From positions 1 to 64,000 of the forward strand of contig WOGZ01000025.1 of assembly GCA_009733775.1 (NCBI GenBank): 64,000 nt of DNA, written 5' to 3'. Below, piece after piece: positions 24,296-34,012 of this stretch. Source of the DNA: Alectoria sarmentosa. Taxonomy: Eukaryota; Ascomycota; Lecanoromycetes; Lecanorales; Parmeliaceae. Position numbers and translations under genes: made by a program. The notes beneath the pieces were generated by a model. It made no database searches. It had not been told where the DNA came from and was given only the letters and a program-made list of their open reading frames with translations. Positions within the stretch are counted from its first letter, which is position 1. Every line of letters starts with the position of its first letter.

Positions 24296-25796
24296 CTAAG
24301 CGCTTTATTCTCTGCTGAGATGATCTGCATACTCAAGGCACTACGCCCGGACAATCATCATGTTGAGCAAAACAGCCATCAATGAGTTTCAATATATGGA
24401 ACGTGCGTGAGTAACACTAGCTGCTTAGACTGTGTGAAATCCTTCGGGCGCAAGACTCATATCGCACCTTGCCTCCATGTCTCCCTGCATGCAGCCAGTG
24501 TACGGTCGCGAAGGATTCTCCCTGCGTCTTCTGGTTCCATGTAAGATTTGACTATGCAAGACTCCGCCGCAAGCACGCAGATGAATGTACGGGTGATGAT
24601 GGCTGCGGTACGGCACGGGTTTAAGAGCCTACGGTGTCGGATACGTAGACGTGAGGACATAGGAGGTGAACAGTGAATACTCTTCTTGAGAAGAGGACAC
24701 GTCTGTGAACCCTGGCGCCGTAAAACAAGCACTGCAGGATGCTGGCGATATCAGGACTCCTGGTATATAGCTCATTCAGCGGTGGAAGGAACGCACCGCT
24801 CAGAGCTGGTACTGTCGGTTGGGCTGTACATAGTCCTTTAAGAAAAGAGACGATTAGTAATTACGAGCCTACAGTCATTAGAAACGTATAGGAAAACATC
24901 GTAGGAGGTGAATTCAATCGCTACACTTTTCAGCGCGTACAGCAGTTTTGTGTGATCCATGGGAGAAAATGGGGAGGTGGAGGAAGTAAGGTTCTGGGAA
25001 AGGCTGAGGATCTTTCGTGGGCTTCTAGTGCCGTCACTGCAGCAGAATCTATTTTCTTCCACCTGCATCTTCTCTTGGCGCTATAAAGGTCTTTCCTTGA
25101 TCTTCAGTCCAGTAAAGTTCAAGCATCGCATTCTTGAGCGGGCCCGAATGACGCAGGCGTACCCAAAGTCTTGGACGCGTTCTGCCCCGGTTCGCTTACA
25201 ACTAAGCTGCAGCGATGGCGCAGTCTATGCAGCGCATAGCATTCCCCAGTCGTAGCCTCGTAGGATAGGTGCGCCTGAACAACGACATTCTTGGATATGC
25301 TCCCCATATGGAGAGTCCTGAAAGGAATTGATTGCTCAAACTTCAGATCCATCTGCCCTCAATCTTGTCTGATGACTGTGTTGGAGCGGATTGACGTAAA
25401 CATAGAAAAGTCATCTAGTGTGAATGCAGGCATTATAAAAAGGTTGGCTCAATATGAAATACGGAGTGAGAATTGTTCGAATCATATACTGTCTGAAGGC
25501 GAAGGAAAAGTCTTTTGGAAAGTCGAAGATGTGAATTCAGCGGTCTTTTGTTTTTGCTTCACGTGACATCCGGCAGGGATAGCGTATAATAGATCAGGTC
25601 AATGATCGCTATGGTAGAACTGATTGTAAAAGAACGTCCATGTACTCAGGAGTCTGGAGAAGTACCAGAAGAATGAGGCCAGACACAGGGTCTCGGAGCA
25701 AGCGCAACTTACTTACAGCAGCGATAATGCGTTAATCAGACAGAGGGACAGACATGTAGCGAGCAGCCTCTCTGAAAGCCCTCCCGGTGAACTAAA
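24296..25796. other. possible ectodomain exons of paralogue A; otherwise unassigned
   Basis: On the minus strand near 24640-24760 a frame reads CSACFTAPGFTDVSSSQEEY followed by a Ser/Thr-rich stretch, plausible ectodomain of paralogue A. 24838-25352 has short minus-strand frames with a CCSDG word. No splice model is supported. Confidence 0.35.
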
Positions 25797-26195
25797 CTAC
25801 CGCGGAGCTTCCAGCTCTTGCAAATGGTTTTCGCCGACGAGTTCTTGCAAGCTCTGTACCATATATACTCCTTCATTTGCTTGCATTTCACATCGTTCGC
25901 TTTCCGTCCCAATCTCATGCCTTTTATCTTTCTCCGCCAATTCGTATATTTGCCTCTCTTCGTCGTCCAGTTCAGCTTTCCGCTGCAAGTAAGCCTGTCC
26001 GCTCTGTGTGTCAATGGCGGAAGCGGAGTCCGAGACCGAGACAGATGCAATTCCCTTCTCGGTTATGGCTGCGAGCTTTGTGCGATACCTGATCCAAAAA
26101 TGTATTCCAAGTGCTAGAAGAGACACTGAGAAAATGGAAACGCTAATGGCATTGGCCGATTTGATGTTTAGACCCATACTTCTCGAAGACTAGGC
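25797..26195 (-). CDS. single-pass membrane protein with acidic tail motif, paralogue B (possibly broken)
   Basis: The final exon probably starts after CCTAG near 26196 with 'SSRSMGLNIKSANAIS'. It encodes one helix ('AISVSIFSVSLLALGIHFW'), a short basic stop-transfer (IRYRTK), then a tail with QRKAELDDEERQIYEL, HEIGTESERCEM and LQELVGENHLQELEAPR. The tail order matches paralogues A, C and D. The ATG at 26177 lies inside the stalk, so it is unlikely to be the real start. Upstream on the same strand (about 26197-26262) a Ser-rich stalk-like frame, 'SSIIFSPSSATASSSEKTS', is one frame off from the helix exon with no good splice between them. The Cys-rich part was not found. Either an intron was missed or the gene is a 5'-damaged copy. 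Confidence 0.55.
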
Positions 26196-28435
26196 TTGAA
26201 AAAAGAGGTCTTTTCCGATGAGCTCGCCGTGGCCGACGAGGGTGAAAAGATGATTGATGAGACTGAATATCAGAGAGTGGTCCCAAACGTTTAGGAACCG
26301 CAAGATTGAAGGCTTGGTGGTGTTTGGATTTTTCACCCGTACAGCCTTCGGTCAATGCTAGGGCGAGACAAGGTATCAGAGAAGGCCAACGAACTGGATG
26401 AACGAAGATGCTGTGAGATGGAATAACAGGCCAAGATAGAACCTAGCCTTAGCGGCTTTGAAGGTCCAGTTCGTAGATTTCAAGGATATTTGTGCACCGA
26501 TATTCGTGACACAACCTTCTTTAGAGAGAAAAAGCCGAGACTATTGAATAGGCGTCAAATGTAACGCAAGTATCTGGTATTGTAGTACTGTCTTGCGGTC
26601 TGAGTCCCGAATAGTCGAGGGAAAATGCGGTTTCACGAAGCGCCAATCCCTAATTACGAGATATGCTTGAATCCAGGGGCTTTATAACAATCGCAAAAGA
26701 GCTAGAATAACCAGGTCAGATACCATCCAGGCTGAACAGCATTGGTGTGAACGTACGGGTCGGTAACTTTGAATTATACTTGCTAGTGCAAAGCGGTAAG
26801 AGGAAGGGAGCGCTCAGCGAGTCATCGAGAGGCGTCAAACCTTGCGCAATTATCGAAGTTGAGCAGAAAACCCTCGCAGAGCAGAGATGTTAATTGAAAG
26901 AAACCTGGGTAACTTAAACCCGCGAAGGAAAAAGTAGAACTTCAAGGCAGTGCTGTCCTCACAACAGGATTGGTCCCCACTGCTGCTTTTTTCCACAACA
27001 GGACGATCGTTTGCTGATCTTCAAGTGCACGATGGTTCAAAAATAGACGTTCCGCTGCGCCTCGGGCTATAGTTTGCAAGCCCATCCACTGAGGTCCACG
27101 TCAAAGGAGCCGAACGGACCCGAACTCCTGAATTGGATATGCCTTAGTCCGCTTACACCAAAGCTGTAGATATCTGCTGTGTCTGTGCAGGTGATCGTAT
27201 TATGTGCTGGCTTGAACATTCAAATGTTCGCATATCTAAAACATCAGGGCCAAAATGGTTCGCTCTTGGAAGCATCCACATCCCTATGTATTTGAATGCA
27301 TAAACTGGAGGTTACGAACGACGTGCGCAGTCTTCGATCAAACGAATTACCGAGTATCAGACTGACAATGAAAGTTCGGGGGTTCTGAAGCAGGAAGTAT
27401 CTGAAAGCATAGCTATAAAATCCAACATTAATCGAACATCACTGTCTCATGCACCACTTACAATATCACGTCTTCGTCGATCAAAATCCTAAAGGAAGCC
27501 TGAATTTACTGAACAGACGTGAGCCAGGCACGGCCGTACGGGATGTTTCTTTATATGGTGACATCTGAAATGAATCAAGGAGGTGATATTTCAAATATCT
27601 ACAGGTCATTGAGGGTATGTACGTCATTCTGAGCGAGGGAAATGGGCTCAGGACAAGAAAGACACCCAAGAGTGCAGGCTTATTAAAAGCTCATGTGAAC
27701 TCCGCGTCTGGGAAACAAGAAGACCTTGCTCAATGCCAATACCTTGTTATCCTGCCAAATCTAGTACATGATAGATGTCAGTAGGGTGATTGATGGCCCT
27801 GTACCGTAGGATTTTTCCTAAGCTCAGTCAATGCTACCTTGTTTCCACAGCTTCAGCGTAAGCGAACTAACCCATCTCGCATGCAGCACTCCCTTTGCAG
27901 ATAGCAGAGGAGCATGTATTGCCCCGCCCCTTTGTTATAGAGCCGTGATCAACCATAACGATCAGCGAAGGATTCGATGCCAAACTGTTTGGGGGAGAAA
28001 AGAAGTCCTACTGAAGGGGAAACGCAGCCTGCTCTAATCTCTCGTTGCCCTTCAAAGTGATAAGGTCGCGTCAGTTCTCTGACTTATCAGACACGAGACA
28101 TGATAGTGTACTTCCCCCAAAATAGAAGCAGAAATGCTGGTCTGTCTAAATCATGATACGCTCCTTCTGTGAATTAAGTACTAGATATTTAGGGCATCAA
28201 GGACTCATAAGTGCAAGGAAAGTGCTTGACTTTAGTATGAAACATCATGGATATAAAACCACTAGTCCGCAGGCTTCCAACAAATCCTTAGTACGATATA
28301 GATGGAAAAGTATTGGATAGACCCTAATCATTTGAGTAAATAGTTCTCTATCAGCTCACATCTCCTTTCTGAAGCCCAAGCATCCTCTCTCTCATACCTT
28401 TACATCTCTCATCAAACGGCACCAACCATCTCAGA
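26196..28435. other. no gene recognised
   Basis: Only a few short frames (27481-27669 minus, 27831-28037 plus), without motifs. 26196-26355 may hold 5' remains of paralogue B. Confidence 0.45.
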
Positions 28436-29251
28436 TCACGATCCATTAGCTTCGTGTTGATCTGTCGCGTTAGAAACATCGATACCTAGCATTTGTTGCT
28501 GCCTCAACATGAAATGACTTCGACTCGGATCGACATTGGTAATGCCCGTAGCTGGGTCTTCAATTGGAACGGTAAAGCCCTTGGCATTTTGCGCTCTGAT
28601 GGCTTCCTCTCTTGCTTGTACTAGAAACCTAAGCTCTTGGGCATTGTCCACCGCGATAGACTCCTCTCTTTCTTGGATTGGACACTCTAGCTCTTGCGTA
28701 CAATCGTCACCCATGGCTTCATATCTCCCCTGAAGAGGCATCTCCCAGCTCCGATGATTTTCCACTGGCAATTCATGTCTCCTTCGCTTTCCTCGCAGAG
28801 GCAGGACCAGATTTTCCGTCTCGTCAGGCATCTGAAAGATCTCGTCCTCAGTACCCAGCTCAAGTACTAAATGCTCGCTATGCAACTCATGCCTTCTTCT
28901 CTGTTCATCTTCCAGCTCTGCCTTTGGCTGGAGAAAAGGTAATGAATACCGTCTTGGTTTTGTGCTGACGGCCCTAGTCTGGAGTGATCGGGGTGGTCTT
29001 CGATGCATAAGCCTATGGATTCCAAGCACGATTGTCATGATAAGTACTTCGATTGGGAGGACACCGATGGCTATGATGACTTGAGCAAGGATGACCACTT
29101 CGGAGCCGGAACTGATGGAGCTTGACGACCTTGTTAATGCTTGCGATGACGCTGCTGCGGCTATTTGTGATAGTGCTGCGGCTGAAAAGCCTGTGGTAGA
29201 GGGTGCTGCCGTGATGGATGATGATGATGCTGCTGCTGATTTTCCATCCAT
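28436..29251 (-). CDS. single-pass membrane protein with long repeated acidic tail, paralogue C (5' end unresolved)
   Basis: An open exon of 271 codons. It starts in a Ser/Ala/Thr-rich stalk, has a hydrophobic segment 'VVILAQVIIAIGVLPIEVLI' continuing to 'MTIVLGIHRL', then a basic stretch MHRRPPRS. The tail has the family core, KAELEDEQRRRHEL, LELGTEDEIFQMP and RRRHELPVENHRSWEMP. Unlike A, B and D it then repeats the unit about three more times (CTQELECPIQ, AQELRFLVQ, AKGFTVPIE), each followed by an acidic/Arg spacer, so the tail is about twice as long. Upstream, another frame reads FVACNNTGIT, perhaps the end of the ectodomain before an unseen splice. The ATG at 29251 is inside the stalk, so the true start is upstream. 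Function unknown. Confidence 0.6.
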   Translation of the reverse strand: MDGKSAAASSSSITAAPSTTGFSAAALSQIAAAASSQALTRSSSSISSGSEVVILAQVIIAIGVLPIEVLIMTIVLGIHRLMHRRPPRSLQTRAVSTKPRRYSLPFLQPKAELEDEQRRRHELHSEHLVLELGTEDEIFQMPDETENLVLPLRGKRRRHELPVENHRSWEMPLQGRYEAMGDDCTQELECPIQEREESIAVDNAQELRFLVQAREEAIRAQNAKGFTVPIEDPATGITNVDPSRSHFMLRQQQMLGIDVSNATDQHEANGS

Positions 29252-30403
29252 CTCGTATGAGGACGTCGCTCGTGATCCCGGTATTGTTGCACGCGACGAA
29301 TCTGCTGTCGAAACTCTTTTCCACAGTTGCAGAGTTTGGGTTTACTGCCGTAGAGAAGTTGGATTGCGCTCACGTTCACAATTATGAGGTCAAAAATAAC
29401 CGGCCCCTAGAGCTAATACTGACCGACCAAGGCACAAGCTTTGGATAATATGCGCATTGAACAGAGCTATTCTCTAATCGACCCAGAGATTTGAATGGTC
29501 TGAAGACCATGCCTGACAGCGCGTTTTTCCAATATGCGAAATCGTTCTGTAGACTAGAGGGTATGTGTCGAGAGAAGACTGGTGCTTCTTAAGGCAAAGC
29601 TCACGCGCGGACGGATACTCTTTTACGCCAAAAGGCCCTTCTTTCCAACATTGCCATATCGAGCATTGGTGGCATCGCTAAGAAGAAGGATGGTGCCAAT
29701 GACGAAAGGAGCACTGCTTGCAAGAGGCTACGCCCTCTATTTGAGTAAATTGCAATCGGGTGGCTCGCTGGATACTATGTTTCTATGGTAGTCCTGTTAC
29801 GTGCTGCATGTTTTTCCCACACAGTGCCACGGAAGGGGGGTCTGTGAGCGATTATATTTGGCTCGCTTACAGCTGCAGGCGTGCATTATATGCATTCACC
29901 CAGGCGCTCCTGCGATTGTCTCGCGGAGATCTGTAAACTTATGTGAAACGCAAGAACGCATCAAAACGGCATGGTAACGTCAATCTCGGGAAAGTCCTAT
30001 TTGAGTACGAATCCGTGTTGCCCTGCATTTTTATTATTAGGCGTCGACTGCGGGAAGGTCATCGACGACTTAGGTAGCACGAAGACACTCCCGGTTCATT
30101 CAAACGCTCATCGCCGTTCAGATCCTGTCTCCCGGACAAAGCTTTCCTGGTATCGCTATCAATCGAACCGCGCCTTTCATTTCGAGCATTCTCTCTTCCC
30201 CCACCTTTTTGCTTTGTTTTCCTCTCTTTCTTTCGTCTCCTTGTCCTCTAGTCCTGAAAAGGTTGAAAGGTTGAGAATTTTATCAATTCGTGCTCACTCA
30301 CGAAAGTGTGAGATCCGACGTACCTTTCACTAAGAGTACCGTAGAGACGCGGCCCCCAAAGTTGATAAATTGTACAAGACCGCCTTGGGCTCCTGCTGGT
30401 CAA
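29252..30403. other. 5' region of paralogue C, then no gene recognised
   Basis: 29252-29380 probably holds part of the ectodomain of paralogue C on the minus strand ('AQSNFSTAVNPNSATVEKSF'). 29400-30400 has only unsupported short frames. Confidence 0.4.
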
Positions 30404-31430
30404 TCAGGTGTTACCGGGGACTTCGAGTTCCTCCGAACATTCCGCGCCTCTCAATTCATGAGTTCTGTTGGACAACGCTAATCCCATCCGCATGTTTCCA
30501 TCGGTCGGCATCTCGAATATAACGTCTTCTCCTTCCATTTCATACGTTGCTCCTCCGGCCTCTAGTTCGTGCTTTCTTCGTGCTTCATCTTCTAATTCCG
30601 CTTTGTGATCCACATAAAGTTGCCTACTCGACGTCGTTTGATGCTTTGTGAAGGCTGTCTGGCTTCGCTTTCTCCGATATCTACGGATGATGGTGAAGCA
30701 AAGTAGGAATATCATGAGTCCCACAATCGGTACTACAACAGAGGAGATGATGATTTGCGTAGAATGGACACGCCGCACGGGTGCTGGGTCCTGCGTCGGA
30801 GTGGTCGAGCGGAGTGCTGAGGGGAGTGCCGAGGGAAGTGCCGAGGGGAGTGCCGAGGGGAGTGCCGTCGCTGAGACTGTTGCTAGCATTCCGTTGTACG
30901 TTGGATAGACTTGAGATGGTGGTGATAGCGATCGTATAGTGGTACACCCTTCCAACCCTTCAAAGCCATAAAAAGAGGAGTATGCGATGTCCAGGAAGCT
31001 GCTATATTGCGCAACTTGGTCCAGTGCAGGATCCTTCTCTTCATATTGCGCTGATATAGTGGAAGTGACGTAGAAGGGGTACGGGGGAACCGTTACCACG
31101 TATGCATCAATCAATAGAGCTGGTGAGCTTGTGTGTGTAATGCAATCTCTTGCCACTGATGATGTTGAGGTAACTGAATAGGCCGTAAACTGGAGAAAGA
31201 CTTGCAGATATGGGGTCCTGTGATTTGTACATGTTAGTCACAAGAGAGTATGATGAAATATCTGGCCTACCCAACGGAATCCCAAGAAGTATTTCTTGTT
31301 GTAAGCATATCTGCGTTCACATTGCAGCCTGTACATGTGTGTGCCGGACTACAAGAGCTGCAAAAGGCTGCCAAATGGAGTGAGCAGCTGACGGTTGTAT
31401 TACGCTGAACAATACTCACTTGAAGTTGAT
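30404..31430 (-). CDS. single-pass membrane protein with Cys-rich ectodomain and acidic tail, paralogue D
   Basis: Best preserved of the four. An upstream exon ends at 31271 and encodes Cys-rich ectodomain ('VSCSLHLAAFCSSCSPAHTC', then TGCNVNADML). A 53-bp intron (31218-31270) with a clear GACTAAC branch site joins it in frame to the exon 31217-30404. That exon continues the ectodomain to 'YSSFYGFEGLEGCTT', then a stalk with five LPSA-type repeats, a helix 'IIISSVVVPIVGLMIFLLCF', the basic RRYRRKRS, and the tail DHKAELEDEARRKHELE, TYEMEGEDVIFEMP and THELRGAECSEELEVP. The ATG and signal peptide lie further upstream, beyond a splice near 31405-31430 that I could not fix. It is predicted to sit in the plasma membrane with the tail in the cytosol. 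Function unknown. Confidence 0.65.
30811..30870 (-). repeat. 12-bp coding minisatellite in paralogue D
   Basis: Five tandem copies of GGAGTGCCGAGG with few changes, encoding the stalk repeat Leu-Pro-Ser-Ala on the minus strand. Such repeats change length by slippage and would alter how far the ectodomain stands from the membrane. Confidence 0.9.
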
Positions 31431-31452
31431 TGACTGATGCATGATCTCAGAA

Positions 31453-31830
31453 TTAAGGAAATGATGAAGGACTTTTTCGAAATTGAATCCATGTTGAAAG
31501 CACGATATAATTACGTTGCACAAGTGCAGAAGCCGGCGAAAGAAAAAAGGGATTGAGCTTCGAGAACGAAAACTTTGGCAACGTCATAATGATCTGCATA
31601 TTGACGTAAGGTGGTTTCAGCACCGCGATCCTGCATACCCTGAGTGCGAAATTCGTATGTGAGGATGAGATTGTCAGCAATTTCCGACTTACCTCCGTCC
31701 ACCTGCATGAAAGCTGCACTTTGCCACCACCCTGCGGCTTATGAAACTACCTTGGCTTGGGCGAAGGATCCTGTAAAGCTCCCGGCGCCGAGATGGACCG
31801 CTCGTTCGCTCGTTCTCACATTTGAAACTT
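31453..31830 (-). other. coding-looking minus-strand segment, unassigned
   Basis: Frames around 31511-31708 read QVDGGKSEIADNLILTYEF followed by RTQGMQDRGAETTLRQYADH. The upstream piece reads GAGSFTGSFAQAK followed by a GT. The composition is protein-like and an intron could join the pieces, but I do not recognise a family. It could be a gene fragment. Confidence 0.3.
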
Positions 31831-32002
31831 GAAGGTGACCACGGTCGCGTGTGACTTCAACTGGTTTCTTCCTACCGATGTCCCTTCAACACAATTTTGA
31901 CTCTATGATCTCATCTCTTGCCAACACTATCCCATATATTATATAAACACCCAGACCTGATTGTACCGCAACTATCCTCGTGTGTGCATATAATCGGTAT
32001 AG

Positions 32003-33827
32003 TCATTTATTATATGTGTTTAGATTAGCAACACGATCCCTGGGCCAAGCGAGGTGGAGTTGTCTTTGTGCGGCATGACCTTCGAAAGAAGAAGAATCTA
32101 CCCTGGGTATGGGATGAACCTCTATAGGCCCGACTAGCCCCATGAAAAGTATTGTCCACCACGCCGGGGCTTCAACGCTTCGAGCGCGGCCAATCAAAAT
32201 CATCCTTTGTCGAGAAGGAGAAGTGATACCATCTTTCGTGAAATAGTAAACTCCGATATGCCTTCCATCTACACTCACGCAAGCCTTTCAGTTCCGCCAG
32301 TCCGACATTGCCAATGTGCGACAGTCATGACAAAAATGGCTGTATGCTGGCGCGTAAAATCGTTTTGCAATTCAAGGTTCAAGCCATCAAACCAGCTTCT
32401 AAGGTCCTCTCTTCTAAAAGCGTCGGCCATTTGGTGGACCATCTGCAAGCTATTCCAACCGTGAAGTTTCTGGACAAGTGCGTCCATAAGAATTGGTGTC
32501 ACGTCTGCGAGTAGATTGCAAAGCGACACTCTCCGTGCAGCGCCAGTGCAAAAGCTGATCTGAAGTCCCCAGTCAGACTGGAGAAACGGCAGGGGGATAT
32601 CGCCGCCCAGATATATATTCTTGAGAGTCGTGCCTGGTTGTTTGACCCAGGTGATGTTGAACATAGCGACAGCATACTGTCCACCCTGGATCCCTGCTTG
32701 TGCCTCGCTGAGTTTCCAGTAAGATTCCTCTGCACGGAGCGTCTCCATCTGCTCATTCGCATGCGGCCAACTCTGATGCTCATCCATAGGACACTGGGTG
32801 TTGACAACTGTGGTACCAACCATTGCTTTCGACCGTAAGTGAAAAGGCTTTTCTGAGATGCACCGAGTCATTTGGTCTGCTCCAGTGGAGGCGTGAAATC
32901 GAATTTTCAGAGTCCGTCAAGTCTTCAGACTCATCAACGGAACTGATGAGGCCTTCATCTATCTCAATCGCATGAAAGGTCTCCTTATCCAGATTTTCAG
33001 TATGAATGATAAACCTTCTGACGTCTCAAGTGCCCTCGAGATCTTCAGGAGAAGCTAGCAGATCGTGCGCTCTCTGAGTGCTCTCAGCTTCTGGGCAATG
33101 ACGAGACCCCAAATAGCAACCATATCACCAGTAACCTCGGCCATGCATGTAGACTGCGATAACGATACGAAAGCTTGTGCCTGGTCCGAATCTAGTGGAG
33201 ATGGTTGGGTACCAAAAAGGCCTTTTTGTCTCAGCGGATGCACCAAGAAAATGGATACACAGCACCCGTGTGAGCCTGACTATGCAAGTAAAGTCCAAGG
33301 TTCAAAATCTGGACAGCCAACGAAATAGCATCGAAGCACCTCTCGAAGTTTGATCGGACGTCCTGATTAAATATTCTCCTGTCGGTTGCCGTTTTGACTA
33401 TCAGATCTGCTGGGATGATGAGTTCAGGCAAGCACTTCGGAACAATACCGGGACTCTCCCAGTTGTTTAGTAGCAGCTTCATCTGCGCGAAAAGGTCGAA
33501 AGCAAGCTTGAAACGAACTTCGATCGCCGAAAAGTAGTGTTGGGAAGTGCAATGCAACAGAATGAAAGAAGTACAGCAAGGCTCTTTCTTTTTCAGATAT
33601 GACATGATTCCACAGAACCTTTCCAGCGCTCCGCATACGCGTGATACCAAGTCATAATGAGACCCAGCAACAAAATAGGTAATCGAGGCCGTGGACTGAG
33701 CGTCTCCAGCAAAAGTGACATGACCAGTCCATTTTTCGAGCTTGCGAGATTTTGGGACTATTTCTGCAGTTCCACATTGTTCAGCTATTAGTTTCTTCAT
33801 ATCCTCGGCGTTCTCGTAGTGGGTCAT
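32003..33827 (-). CDS. conserved fungal protein of unknown function (multi-exon, model approximate)
   Basis: Several long minus-strand pieces line up in order. 33827-33231 begins with an ATG and MTHYENAEDMKKLIAEQCG and contains 'VRSNFERCFDAISLAVQIL' then 'NLGLYLHSQAH'. 33246-33055 lies in another frame. An acidic piece near 32870-33010 reads 'FHAIEIDEGLISSVDESEDL'. 32871-32275 contains 'NIYLGGDIPLPFLQSDWGLQ' and ISFCTGAARRVSL. 32278-32003 ends the protein. The last motifs recall a recurrent uncharacterised family in filamentous ascomycetes, from memory and without a known role. Frame changes between the pieces need several introns; some joins are not clean, so it could also be decaying. It follows the NLR relic by about 190 bp on the same strand. 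Confidence 0.5.
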
Positions 33828-34012
33828 GATCAGTCTTGGAGCGAGACTCGTCTACCTCACTCTTTGGTGGACGCAATTTGGTAGATGGGAATCTCGAAGA
33901 TTGAAGACTTCTCATGATTCTGGAGCATTGAAAAAATTCATGGCGATTCGTTGACGTCATCCACCAGGAGTTCCGCGATATCGTAATATCTATAGCCGAG
34001 GCTTTTCAACTC

